A DNA stretch of 48,850 nucleotides from Microcaldota archaeon (GCA_016212505.1 JACRGB010000017.1:1-48850), one strand, 5' to 3'; positions 17,223 through 24,261 are shown, counted from the stretch's first letter. Notes: generated by a model not told the origin, from the letters alone. A program made the numbers and translations.

Positions 17223-19439
17223 TCAGTTGTTCAGATATTCGATTAAAGCAGTCGTCTTGTTTTGGGATTTGCTAAAAATTGCCATGTATTTCTTTCCTTT
17301 TACCCCAAAGTCATTGCCATAACTTGTGCCGCCATTTATTTTCTTTCCAACAGCATAGTAGTTTTTGGCATTTGAAAGTGCGATTAGGTTTTTGCCATCA
17401 GAAGTAACTGAACCATAGAACGAAGCGAATATTTTTGCTGCAGTTGTTGGGTTAAGCGCCTTAGCCTGGGGGCAGGCAACCAGATCAGTTACTGTGCAGT
17501 ATTTTTTGTTCTTGCATCCGCAAACGCTCGTTGTCACATTGGAGGAGGCAGTCACGCAATCTGCTCCGCAGTATTTTTCATAATTATATTTGTGGGTTAT
17601 TTGGATATATCCCCGGCCCTTATAGTCAACCCCGCCATCATAAGGAGTGCTCCTGCATTTACCTGAAATTTTATAGCTGCATTTAGGACCCATGCCGTAA
17701 TCGCCTATTTCTTCAACCGGTAGGAAGCTTCCGCCGACTTCTTTTTCCAATGTTGCCATAACTGCGGCAAGCAGTTCAGGAGTCATTGTAGTGCCCTGTG
17801 CCTTAAATGATCCTGAAATTGATTTGAGGGCAGTCATCAGGTTTTGGTTCTTGTCTTTGCCGTATTTGAATAGTTCTGGGAACTTCGAGGCGTTGTAAGC
17901 TCCATAGTTTGCAGTTGATGAATTTAATTTCTCTGCTGCTTTTTGGTAAGAAGTATTGGAAGCTGAAGCAACAGACCCGGTCTTAACAGTTGAGGATTTT
18001 GTGCCAGAACCAAGATACTCGCTTGAATCAGCTTTTGTTGCATCAACAGATATTGTTTTGACGATTGAAAACGTAGAATAAGCATCAACCCACTGGAATT
18101 TGTCTTTATCATATATGGCAACAATAACATCGTATTCACCAGCTGGGAGCGTATTTGGATTTATGATGGCGGTCTTTGGAACTTCACCTAAAATATCTGT
18201 TTTTGACACGTTTTTCTTTTTAACACCCAGAGAAGAGAAAGCCACATCTCTTTTATAATTATCATAGTTTTTATGAGGAACAACATATATTGTTACATCA
18301 TACTTTTGGGGATAACCAGTTCCCCAAACAAATATTTTATCATTAGTAGTAAAGGTATTGGTAGTAAGCCCGGTTTCTCTGAAAGTTTGCACGCCGGCAT
18401 TAAAGTATTTTTTTATACCATCAAAGCTTGCTTTTGCAACTGTCCTTTTTGGCTGTAGTTGATCGTATGCAAGGAGGGTTTTGACATTGTTATAATTTGT
18501 ATGGAAACCAATTTCTATAAGAGTTGATGGGATGTCTGTTTCTCTTATAACTCCATAACTTGCGGTCTGAAGATTGGAGGATCTATCAGACCAGCCAGCA
18601 CCTAATTCTTTATTCAGATCAGGTATTATTTCATCACGGATAAAAGTTGCAAAATATTTTTTCGAGTTGGGAGTTTTCGCAGTAGAGTAAAATACAGTAG
18701 TACCACTTGGTTTGAGATTAGATTTATTAGGCGTAGCATCAGAATGATAGGAAATGAATACATAATCCCTTGATTTATCATTTTTTTGGAGATCATTGGC
18801 GTATTGGTAACGGATACTTATATCATAATCACCACCTTTGGGGTTCGGTTTTTTAAAAGGCCCGCAATAAGTTTGCTTCATATAACAAAGATAGGTGGTC
18901 GCGCCACTGCGCCAATCGTTTCCAGTGTTTGGCTGACGAACAGAGGAAAGCATCCGATCAAAAGAATAAGATAAGTCGCGTGTAGATTCAAGACGCATAT
19001 ACTCATTGTTGGCAAAAGGATGGTTAGAAACAGAGTAAGGTAGAAGCTCTTCGTAAAGAGCGCGGGCAAAAAAAGCCGTTCCTTCAGGTTCAACATAATC
19101 ATTGGAATCTCTAATAGTAACTACTTCAGTCTTGCCATCTTTGGATAATTGAAGGTATTTTCCACAGTTGATCTCCTGTACTGCGCCATTAGCTAAGTTG
19201 GTGACATTTATGCAGCTTCGTCCTCCCTCCCCAGTTCCAGGTGCAGGTTGGTATTTTAAAAAATCTTTTGATGAGATATTCGAACTTTGCGGATCAGTAT
19301 CGCCATAAAGCGAATGGCCGGCATCTATAACTACTCCGATATGACCGAGTTTGTATTCCCAGGGCTCGGCAGCAGAAATTAATGATGAAAATAATAAGGA
19401 AACAACAAAAATTCCGAAAAAGAGTTTATTATTGCTCAT
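17223..19439 (-). CDS. secreted amidase_3 plus GH19-like lytic protein
   Basis: A 738-residue protein with a signal peptide (about 1-23). An amidase_3 domain contains H42 (VIDAGHSLYG), VEPEGTAFF, FISYHSD and LIEIGFHTN. The same beta-sandwich module as in the downstream paralogue follows, then a Ser/Thr-rich linker, then a C-terminal domain (about 500-738) resembling GH19 chitinase/lysozyme: LEKEVGGSF holds the likely catalytic Glu (565 or 567), and YKGRGYIQITHKYNYEKY at 606-623 is the family signature. Two different bonds of peptidoglycan, glycan and amide, could thus be cut by one protein. GGGGGTGC at 19443-19450 is a strong Shine-Dalgarno sequence. It is first in the two-gene unit. Confidence 0.88.
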   Translation of the reverse strand: MSNNKLFFGIFVVSLLFSSLISAAEPWEYKLGHIGVVIDAGHSLYGDTDPQSSNISSKDFLKYQPAPGTGEGGRSCINVTNLANGAVQEINCGKYLQLSKDGKTEVVTIRDSNDYVEPEGTAFFARALYEELLPYSVSNHPFANNEYMRLESTRDLSYSFDRMLSSVRQPNTGNDWRSGATTYLCYMKQTYCGPFKKPNPKGGDYDISIRYQYANDLQKNDKSRDYVFISYHSDATPNKSNLKPSGTTVFYSTAKTPNSKKYFATFIRDEIIPDLNKELGAGWSDRSSNLQTASYGVIRETDIPSTLIEIGFHTNYNNVKTLLAYDQLQPKRTVAKASFDGIKKYFNAGVQTFRETGLTTNTFTTNDKIFVWGTGYPQKYDVTIYVVPHKNYDNYKRDVAFSSLGVKKKNVSKTDILGEVPKTAIINPNTLPAGEYDVIVAIYDKDKFQWVDAYSTFSIVKTISVDATKADSSEYLGSGTKSSTVKTGSVASASNTSYQKAAEKLNSSTANYGAYNASKFPELFKYGKDKNQNLMTALKSISGSFKAQGTTMTPELLAAVMATLEKEVGGSFLPVEEIGDYGMGPKCSYKISGKCRSTPYDGGVDYKGRGYIQITHKYNYEKYCGADCVTASSNVTTSVCGCKNKKYCTVTDLVACPQAKALNPTTAAKIFASFYGSVTSDGKNLIALSNAKNYYAVGKKINGGTSYGNDFGVKGKKYMAIFSKSQNKTTALIEYLNN

Positions 19440-19513
19440 AACGCACCCCCGATCCGTAAATATAGTAAAGGTTTGTTAATTTAAAAGTTGGGATTTTCAG
19501 AAGTTAAGAGGAT

Positions 19514-19775
19514 TGGGCCTGTGGAGAGCCGCAGAGAATTTATCCTAAGATAAAAACTCTTTTGAATTCTGTTAACTTTTTAGCAAGTTAGGTTTTTGTC
19601 AAACTTTTTCCTAAAAAGTTTGCTCCAGACCTACGGCTTTCCTAGGTAGTCAGTCGTAAAGACTGTGCTAGAACGTGTCATATAAGACCGTCGCTCTAAC
19701 CGAGATACTCTCGTTTTTGCATTTTGCGAGCTCGTTGCGAGCAAAATTAGCAAAAACAATCTGAGCTACAGGCCC
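19514..19775 (-). tRNA. tRNA-Ile(UAU) with four intron-like inserts
   Basis: Removing four inserts gives a complete 75-base tRNA: acceptor GGGCCTG/CAGGCCC with A73, D stem GCTC/GAGC, anticodon stem ACGGT/GCCGT, loop CTTATAA (anticodon TAT), T stem TGGAG/CTCCA, T loop TTCAAAT. Exons (minus strand) are 19775-19758, 19701-19681, 19638-19623, 19566-19561 and 19527-19514. The inserts are 56 bases in the D loop before G18, 42 bases at the canonical 37/38 site, 56 bases at 53/54 and 33 bases at 59/60. Most can fold into hairpins of their own. A UAU anticodon is unusual for archaeal isoleucine tRNA, where CAU modified to agmatidine is the rule. TTTTAAAA at 19802-19809 is the likely TATA box. Confidence 0.85.
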
Positions 19776-19801
19776 AATCAAGAGAACAATGGCGATAACG
19801 G

Positions 19802-19809
19802 TTTTAAAA
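19802..19809. promoter_or_regulatory. palindromic TATA box shared by tRNA-Ile and folD
   Basis: TTTTAAAA sits in the palindrome GTTTTAAAAC (19801-19810). Its centre is 26.5 bases before the folD ATG (+) and 30 bases before the first base of mature tRNA-Ile (-), so one symmetric element fits both divergent genes. Confidence 0.55.
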
Positions 19810-19831
19810 CCCTCTCTGTCACATCTTTGTT

Positions 19832-20671
19832 ATGTACAAAATCCTCTCAGGCAGAGAGCCGGCTGCAGCTATTTTGGAAAATGCAAAAAATATTGTGGTT
19901 AAGATGAGTAGAAAGCCCCATCTTGCAATTGTCCTTGTTGGAAATGATCCTGCTTCAGAAGTTTATGTTAGGAAGAAAATGGAAAAGGCCGCTAGTGTTG
20001 GAGTTTTGGCCACGCTCAAAAAACTAAATGAAAAAACGAGCGAAAGCGAGCTCGTTAGCCTTGTCAGTGAACTAAATAACGATAGCGATATCGATGGGTT
20101 TATTGTCCAGGCACCTCTTCCAAAACAGATCAATTATTCCAAAATCGTTGAGGCGATAGACCCAAAAAAAGATGTTGATGGATGGACTTCAACAAATATG
20201 GGTAAAATGTTCCTCGGAATCGAAGAAACATTCATGCCCGCTACGCCCATGGGGGTAATGAAACTGCTCGATTTTTATGGAGCGAAAACCAAGGGCGCCA
20301 ACGTAAGCGTAATTGGAAGGGGAAATGTTGTTGGAAAACCGCTCGCATTCATGCTGCTAAAGGCAGATGCAACAGTTACTATTTGCCATTCGAAAACTAG
20401 CGACCTCAAAGAACATACGAAAAATGCCGACATAATAATAGCCGCAGCAGGTTCGCCAAAGATCCTCAAGGCAGGAATGGTGAAAGTTGGGGCATACGTA
20501 GTTGATGTCGGCACTACACGAGTTGGAGATAAAATTGTCGGCGATGTTGATTATGAGCAAGTGATAAAAAAAGCCCATTGCTCGCCGGTTCCAGGTGGCG
20601 TGGGACCGATGACAGTAGCGATGCTAATTAGTAATGTAATTGAGGCTGCGATAAGAAGAAATAATGTCTAA
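19832..20671 (+). CDS. folD: bifunctional methylenetetrahydrofolate dehydrogenase/cyclohydrolase
   Basis: 279 residues, normal for FolD. It interconverts methylene-, methenyl- and formyl-tetrahydrofolate using NADP and thus feeds purine and thymidylate synthesis. Visible marks are the YxxxK catalytic pair Y45 and K49 (YVRKK), GFIVQAPLP, DPKKDVDGW, the NADP-binding VIGRGNVVGKP and the C-terminal PVPGGVGPMTVAML. Bacterial-type folate use fits ThyX upstream. The mRNA is probably leaderless, with TTTTAAAA 26.5 bases before the ATG, an element shared with divergent tRNA-Ile. It converges on the PP-loop gene, ending 5 bases from it. Confidence 0.95.
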   Translation: MYKILSGREPAAAILENAKNIVVKMSRKPHLAIVLVGNDPASEVYVRKKMEKAASVGVLATLKKLNEKTSESELVSLVSELNNDSDIDGFIVQAPLPKQINYSKIVEAIDPKKDVDGWTSTNMGKMFLGIEETFMPATPMGVMKLLDFYGAKTKGANVSVIGRGNVVGKPLAFMLLKADATVTICHSKTSDLKEHTKNADIIIAAAGSPKILKAGMVKVGAYVVDVGTTRVGDKIVGDVDYEQVIKKAHCSPVPGGVGPMTVAMLISNVIEAAIRRNNV

Positions 20672-20676
20672 ACAGA

Positions 20677-21450
20677 TCAGAGCGAAGGATCATGTAAGGG
20701 ATAGTTTTTATTTAATTCATCAGCATGTTTAAGCAAAATTTTATGAATTCCAGAACCATATTGCATTGCCTGTTTTTTGCGCCTTACTGCTGGAGCGGGC
20801 GCACCTAAAAGAGCCGCTGCTTCCCTAAGAACGCCTTTTTTTAGTTCCTTATCAGCAATCCTCTGCTCTAGGGGGATATCAAAAACAAATTTGGCAAGCT
20901 CCTGATCGTAAAAAGGAAACCGTGCTTCAATATCAAATTTCCTGCAGACTTTTTTTACCCAGCCCACTTCCCTCTGGTTTAATGTCCGGAATTCTTCCTT
21001 GAGAATTGAATCAAGATCTTTGCCTTCTTCTAGGTATTTGTAGTAGCGTTCATAACCAACAAAAAGCTCCTCGCTGCCTGAGCCAAATAGCATTACTTTT
21101 TGGCTATTTTTTGCAGCATCCTGGCAAATTCGATAAACTGGAACGAGAAGCTCTTCCTTGAGAAGTGGGGCAGGAACAATCCGATAACACTCGCCGTAGA
21201 TATCAATGATTTCTTTTTCATCAACAGAACACTCATGCAAAGCCAGTTTCATTATTTTGGCATTTTCACGGGCATATCTGAGGTCTTGGCTGGAATTAGT
21301 GCCGCAGGTAAAAAGATCGACTTGGGCATGGACTTTTGCCAAGTGGGCGATAAGGGTGCTGTCCAAACCCCCGGAAAATGCAACAGACACCCGATCTTCC
21401 AGACATTTTTCGACTGATGATTTTAGAAGCGCGGCTAATTCTGGAATCAT
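20677..21450 (-). CDS. asparagine-synthase-like PP-loop ATPase
   Basis: A 257-residue protein corresponding to the synthetase half of AsnB. The PP-loop motif SGGLDST (from about residue 25) adenylates a substrate carboxylate, and LFGSGSEELFVGYERYY matches the conserved GxGxDExFxGY region. The N-terminal glutaminase domain of AsnB is absent, so it must use free ammonia or a different nucleophile, and true asparagine synthesis is only one option. It follows the GNAT gene by 20 bases on the same strand, with GGATGAT before its ATG, so the two probably form an operon. Confidence 0.82.
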   Translation of the reverse strand: MIPELAALLKSSVEKCLEDRVSVAFSGGLDSTLIAHLAKVHAQVDLFTCGTNSSQDLRYARENAKIMKLALHECSVDEKEIIDIYGECYRIVPAPLLKEELLVPVYRICQDAAKNSQKVMLFGSGSEELFVGYERYYKYLEEGKDLDSILKEEFRTLNQREVGWVKKVCRKFDIEARFPFYDQELAKFVFDIPLEQRIADKELKKGVLREAAALLGAPAPAVRRKKQAMQYGSGIHKILLKHADELNKNYPLHDPSL

Positions 21451-21470
21451 AATATCATCCTTTTATCATC

Positions 21471-21929
21471 TTATTGGATTTTTTTAGAATAAACACTAAC
21501 AAATGGACTAAAGCCCATTTTTTCATGAAATAAAATTGATTTTTCATTTATTTTATAAATGTCGCATAGGATCTGTTCGATATTATTTTCCTTGCAGTAT
21601 TCGTCTAATTTTGCATAAAGTAATTTTCCTATTCCTTTATTTCTGGAATTTTGCTCTACATAAACATAATCTATATAGGCATATTTTACATCGAAAAGAC
21701 CATAATCAACTCCAAAAGGAGTAGCAGTACTTACTATGAACCAGATAAAACCAATTGGTTTTGAATTTTCAACTGCAAGATAGATCCGATTATCTTTTAT
21801 CGCTTTTTTTGCACGTTCTTTTTCTGCAGGCGGATCCGGAATTACGAATTTTTCAATATCTGCAATTTCTTGTCTTCCTGACCAAACAAAGTCAAAATCA
21901 TCCAAAGTAGCGAATTGAAAGGATACCAT
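21471..21929 (-). CDS. GNAT-family N-acetyltransferase
   Basis: 152 residues from the second ATG (21929). GTATAATTAT at 21951-21960 is 26.5 bases upstream and favours this start over the ATG at 21944. The acetyl-CoA binding motif A reads QNSRNKGIGKLLYAKLDEYC, preceded by the strand YAYIDYVYVE; near the end ILFHEKMGF is the usual GNAT C-terminal motif. The substrate is unknown. It is first in a likely operon with the PP-loop gene, so it may acetylate a related small molecule. It is divergent from tRNA-Arg, with only 46 bases between them. Confidence 0.85.
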   Translation of the reverse strand: MVSFQFATLDDFDFVWSGRQEIADIEKFVIPDPPAEKERAKKAIKDNRIYLAVENSKPIGFIWFIVSTATPFGVDYGLFDVKYAYIDYVYVEQNSRNKGIGKLLYAKLDEYCKENNIEQILCDIYKINEKSILFHEKMGFSPFVSVYSKKIQ

Positions 21930-21975
21930 AGAAACCCCAACCATTTAAGAATAATTATACTAAAGATTTTATTAA

Positions 21976-22204
21976 GGGCCTGTAGCTCAGCTTGCCTTGA
22001 ACTGAGAGTTCAAGACTTTCAGGCAAGGCCTGAAATGGATAGAGCGATGCTCTCCTAAGGCATAGGTCGCGAGTTCAAAAGAGCCCTTTTTTGGAAAAAA
22101 GGGCTCCCTATTGAAACGAACAATCGTTTCAATGGGGCACAAGGAACAGCGGTTCCTTGTTGTCACCCCAAAAAACCGGGGAACGGAAAATCTCGCCGGG
22201 CCCG
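21976..22204 (+). tRNA. tRNA-Arg(CCU) with D-loop and T-loop inserts
   Basis: Exons 21976-21993, 22037-22079 and 22191-22204 join to a perfect 75-base tRNA: acceptor GGGCCTG/CGGGCCC with G73, D stem GCTC/GAGC, anticodon stem ATGCT/GGCAT, loop CTCCTAA (anticodon CCT), T stem GCGAG/CTCGC, T loop TTCAAAT. There is no insert in the anticodon loop. Insert 1 (21994-22036, 43 bases) lies in the D loop just before G18 and is almost entirely two 8-bp hairpins. Insert 2 (22080-22190, 111 bases) lies at 59/60 in the T loop and holds at least three perfect hairpins, including GAGCCCTTTTTT paired with its complement. A/T-rich sequence at 21943-21960 is the likely promoter. Confidence 0.87.
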
Positions 22205-22339
22205 TTTTTTGTTTGATTTTAGCGTGAGCCTTGGGATTCCTCAGAAAAAACGGGACAATCATTTTCGCAAAGCGAAAATGGTGCGCCTTGTTCGACGCTT
22301 CGAACAAGTGCGTGGAAGTGAAATTCGCAAATTTCACAA
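22205..22339. repeat. hairpin array downstream of tRNA-Arg
   Basis: No gene is seen. CCCGTTTTTT (22201-22210, partly the tRNA end) pairs with 22245-22254. Three more perfect hairpins follow: 22260-22280 (stem CATTTTCGC), 22287-22308 (stem CTTGTTCGA, containing the family 10-mer CGACGCTTCG) and 22318-22337 (stem GTGAAATT). Stems differ in sequence but are about the same length (8-9 bp), joined by 6-10 base linkers. Confidence 0.7.
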
Positions 22340-22469
22340 CGGGCCCGATTTCTTTTTCTGGTTATCAGTTTTGAGTGTCCAGTGTTCAGTATTACTGAGG
22401 GCAAAACTGCGTTCTTCTGCTCCAACTAAATCGTCTTTTTTCTGACCCTGCAGATTCCGTACCATTCGG
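22340..22469 (+). repeat. 130-base direct repeat, copy 1
   Basis: This stretch aligns without gaps to 23271-23400, with about 21 differences in 130 bases. Both copies begin with CGGGCCCG, which is also the last 8 bases of tRNA-Arg (22197-22204), and end with TACCATTCGG. The two copies flank the VapBC-like module in direct orientation. The remaining bases to 22518 hold nothing recognisable. Confidence 0.85.
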
Positions 22470-22518
22470 ACCCCGCCAACGAATTCGCAAGCACCTATTT
22501 TTTCATTTTTAGTCATAG

Positions 22519-22929
22519 CTACCACCCTCTTTCCAAAATATCTTTTGTACTATAAACTTTAACCTTGGTCTGCTTTTCTTTCAGATCTCGATCGTTAGTC
22601 CATAAAGGAATTTTAAGCTTCAAAGCAAGGGCAATATATGGAACATCTCCTTCATCAGGAGATATTTTTTCTGCTTCTTTTAGGAATGATTGGAATTCAT
22701 TAGCAGGCACAAAATTAATTTTCTCTTTTAAGGATTCGAAAATTTCATTCAATTCTTCATCTGAATGTTTTGTCTTTTTTTCAATTTCTTTTCTGTATTT
22801 CATTACTTCTTCGATAAGAAATTCTGGTGCAAACAAATGAATTTCTGGCTCTACCATTAGGGTTATTGTTATGCCGTTCTTTATGAGTGCGGCAAAAAGA
22901 ATATTTGCATCAACAATAAGGTCCATCAT
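22519..22929 (-). CDS. PIN-domain toxin (VapC-like)
   Basis: A 136-residue PIN-domain ribonuclease with the expected acidic residues: D7 (LIVDANILFAA), E40 or E41, D95 (SPDEGDVPYIALAL) and D113/D115 (LWTNDRDL). They bind Mg/Mn for RNA cleavage. Its ATG overlaps the stop of the antitoxin gene (ATGA), the classic toxin-antitoxin layout with the antitoxin first. VapC proteins typically cut tRNA or rRNA; this target is unknown. The module sits between two 130-base direct repeats near tRNA-Arg. Confidence 0.9.
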   Translation of the reverse strand: MMDLIVDANILFAALIKNGITITLMVEPEIHLFAPEFLIEEVMKYRKEIEKKTKHSDEELNEIFESLKEKINFVPANEFQSFLKEAEKISPDEGDVPYIALALKLKIPLWTNDRDLKEKQTKVKVYSTKDILERGW

Positions 22930-23153
22930 TTCATCTCTTTGTATCTTTTAGCTACTGCTTGATTAACTTTCCTGCCAAGCCTTAATGCATCCTCTTCGGT
23001 CATAGTACTGTCTTTTGTAAATTCCCTGAACTTTTTGAGAAGGGTTATTTTTTGCTTGATTGCTTCTCGTGCAACTGCCGACCAGTTCATTTCAGGAAAT
23101 TCATCCATGTCGTGTTTTAATTCCGAAGGCACAGCCAAAGTTATACTTACCAT
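22926..23153 (-). CDS. VapB-like antitoxin
   Basis: 75 residues from the ATG at 23153, with AGGTG eight bases upstream; an ATG at 23159 would leave only two bases of spacing. The N-terminal strand VSITLAVPSELKHDMDE followed by NWSAVAREAIKQK resembles a ribbon-helix-helix or related antitoxin DNA-binding domain; the C-terminal helix would bind the toxin. It is first in the operon and overlaps the PIN toxin by 4 bases. It probably represses its own promoter at the inverted repeat 23162-23181. Confidence 0.8.
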   Translation of the reverse strand: MVSITLAVPSELKHDMDEFPEMNWSAVAREAIKQKITLLKKFREFTKDSTMTEEDALRLGRKVNQAVAKRYKEMK

Positions 23154-23161
23154 AATCATAT

Positions 23162-23181
23162 CACCTGATAGTACTTAGGTG
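23162..23181. promoter_or_regulatory. possible operator of the vapBC-like operon
   Basis: CACCT (23162-23166) and AGGTG (23177-23181) form an inverted repeat around the predicted transcription start, with a TATA-like TTTTTAAAC at 23189-23197. The proximal arm is also the Shine-Dalgarno sequence of the antitoxin, so the symmetry may be partly accidental. Confidence 0.35.
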
Positions 23182-23270
23182 CATTATGTTTTTAAACATA
23201 TCATACGGATTTCCGTTTCATTCCTGAAAACCGGGCACCGGCAACTGGAAACATTCTCTTCTCTGTTCGT

Positions 23271-23400
23271 CGGGCCCGATTTCTTTTCTTTGTGTTCAGT
23301 TTTGGGTGTCCCGTGTTCGGTACCACTGACGACAAAACTGCCTTCTCCAGCATCTGCCAAATCGTCTTTTTTCTGACCCTGCAAATTCCGTACCATTCGG
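23271..23400 (+). repeat. 130-base direct repeat, copy 2
   Basis: Direct copy of 22340-22469, gap-free and about 84% identical, beginning CGGGCCCG and ending TACCATTCGG. It lies between the two toxin-antitoxin modules. The flanks (23182-23270 and 23401-23460) contain no recognisable gene. Confidence 0.85.
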
Positions 23401-23468
23401 GATGCGCACGCCCCCTCAACGTCAGCTTAGAAATTGCAATATAATTCTCCAACTGCGTGTTTTATAAT

Positions 23469-23487
23469 ACTTTAGTGCTATAAAAGT
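23469..23487. promoter_or_regulatory. possible operator of the mazEF-like operon
   Basis: ACTTTAGTGCTATAAAAGT is an imperfect palindrome (ACTTT/AAAGT arms) between a TATA-like TTTATAATA at 23461-23469 and the antitoxin ATG at 23513, where an autoregulating antitoxin would be expected to bind. AGGTGAT at 23501-23507 is the Shine-Dalgarno sequence. Confidence 0.4.
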
Positions 23488-23512
23488 AATATGAAAATGC
23501 AGGTGATCTTTA

Positions 23513-23773
23513 ATGAATGTAAATCTTCATCTAAAAGGAGAGCTTGAGAGATTTGTCAATAATTTGGTAGAGCGGGGAATTGCTGCAAATAAAACAGAGG
23601 CCATCAGGTTAGCTCTTACCAGGTATTATGAGCAGCAAACAGTACAAATGAAAAAAAGAGTTGAAAAAGAACCTCTTAATCAATCGACAATAGAAGCGCA
23701 CTGGAACAATCCGTCTGATGAAAAATCATCTGAATTCTATGTAAAGAGGTATTTGAATGACAAAAAAGCCTAG
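23513..23773 (+). CDS. antitoxin of a MazF/PemK-type module
   Basis: 86 residues. The N-terminal NVNLHLKGELERFVNNLVERG then NKTEAIRLALTRYYEQQ has the strand-helix-helix form of a ribbon-helix-helix antitoxin; the C-terminal half is charged, as in toxin-binding tails. It directly precedes the MazF/PemK-like toxin. The stop at 23771-23773 falls inside the first hairpin of a hairpin element that separates the two genes. Confidence 0.75.
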   Translation: MNVNLHLKGELERFVNNLVERGIAANKTEAIRLALTRYYEQQTVQMKKRVEKEPLNQSTIEAHWNNPSDEKSSEFYVKRYLNDKKA

Positions 23774-23810
23774 CTTTTTTGACTATCGTGAACGAAGCAT
23801 CGTTCACGAC
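23762..23810. repeat. two-hairpin element between antitoxin and toxin
   Basis: Hairpin 1 is 23762-23780 (stem AAAAAAGC/GCTTTTTT), the linker is GACTATC, and hairpin 2 is 23786-23809 (stem TCGTGAACGA/TCGTTCACGA, loop AGCA). The linker and the CGAAGCATCG core match other members of the family in this window. It is flanked by direct repeats ATGACAAAAA at 23757-23766 and 23811-23820, as if inserted with target duplication. Confidence 0.7.
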
Positions 23811-24134
23811 ATGACAAAAAGGCGTGAAGTAGTACTTGCAAAAGTTTATTTCACTGATTCTAGTGAAAGCAAAACAAGGCCTGCGATAGTGCTTTCCAAT
23901 GATACTTACCATGAAGATGATTTTCTGTTAGTTGCTTCTATCACAACAGCTAACGATGAATATTGTATGCCGCTATCAGAAAAAGACGTTAATTGTATTC
24001 TTGATAAAAATAGTGGAGCAAGGTTTGATGGAATCATAAAGATACACAAAAAGCAGGTTCAAAGAATAATCGGGAAAGTAACACCTGAGTTTCATTCAAA
24101 GCTTGTAGAAAAAATTATTAGCAGGATAAATTAG
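23811..24134 (+). CDS. MazF/PemK-like toxin
   Basis: 107 residues from the ATG at 23811. The frame is also open from an ATG at 23757 (125 residues), but those 18 codons are just the hairpin element read through. KRREVVLAKVYF, then KTRPAIVLSND, is the typical MazF/PemK start (GxVvlv.F..g...k.RPavVls). LLVASITT and FDGIIKIHKKQVQRIIGKV match the rest of the fold. The family are mRNA-cleaving endoribonucleases held off by the upstream antitoxin. If 23811 is the true start, translation must reinitiate after the hairpins. Confidence 0.8.
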   Translation: MTKRREVVLAKVYFTDSSESKTRPAIVLSNDTYHEDDFLLVASITTANDEYCMPLSEKDVNCILDKNSGARFDGIIKIHKKQVQRIIGKVTPEFHSKLVEKIISRIN

Positions 24135-24163
24135 CATGATAAAATAGTTTAACAGCTCAAGGA

Positions 24164-24261
24164 CAAATTTAGCAAAATTTGGCCTGTTGTGGAGTAATAC
24201 TCCACGACTGTCGGGAAACGTTTTGCGTTTCCCGCCATGTTTGGAAATCATACAATTTCCA
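24164..24261. repeat. four-hairpin array of the GACTGTC family
   Basis: No gene is seen between 24135 and 24350. Hairpins: 24164-24181 (CAAATTT), 24189-24205 (GTGGAGT), 24213-24233 (GGGAAACG) and 24242-24261 (TGGAAAT). The linker between the second and third is GACTGTC (24206-24212) and the third is followed by GCCATG, matching the linkers seen at 23781 and 40549 although all stems differ. Confidence 0.65.

Noticed and set aside
22340-23452. Small minus-strand frames over both 130-base repeats, both beginning MVRNLQGQKKDDL
   Set aside because: The roughly 21 base differences change about a third of the residues and show no bias to silent positions, so the frames are not under protein selection. 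The similarity is due to the DNA repeat.
23757-23810. 18-residue N-terminal extension of the MazF-like toxin as a real protein part
   Set aside because: It is encoded entirely by the hairpin element; family homology begins at the ATG at 23811.
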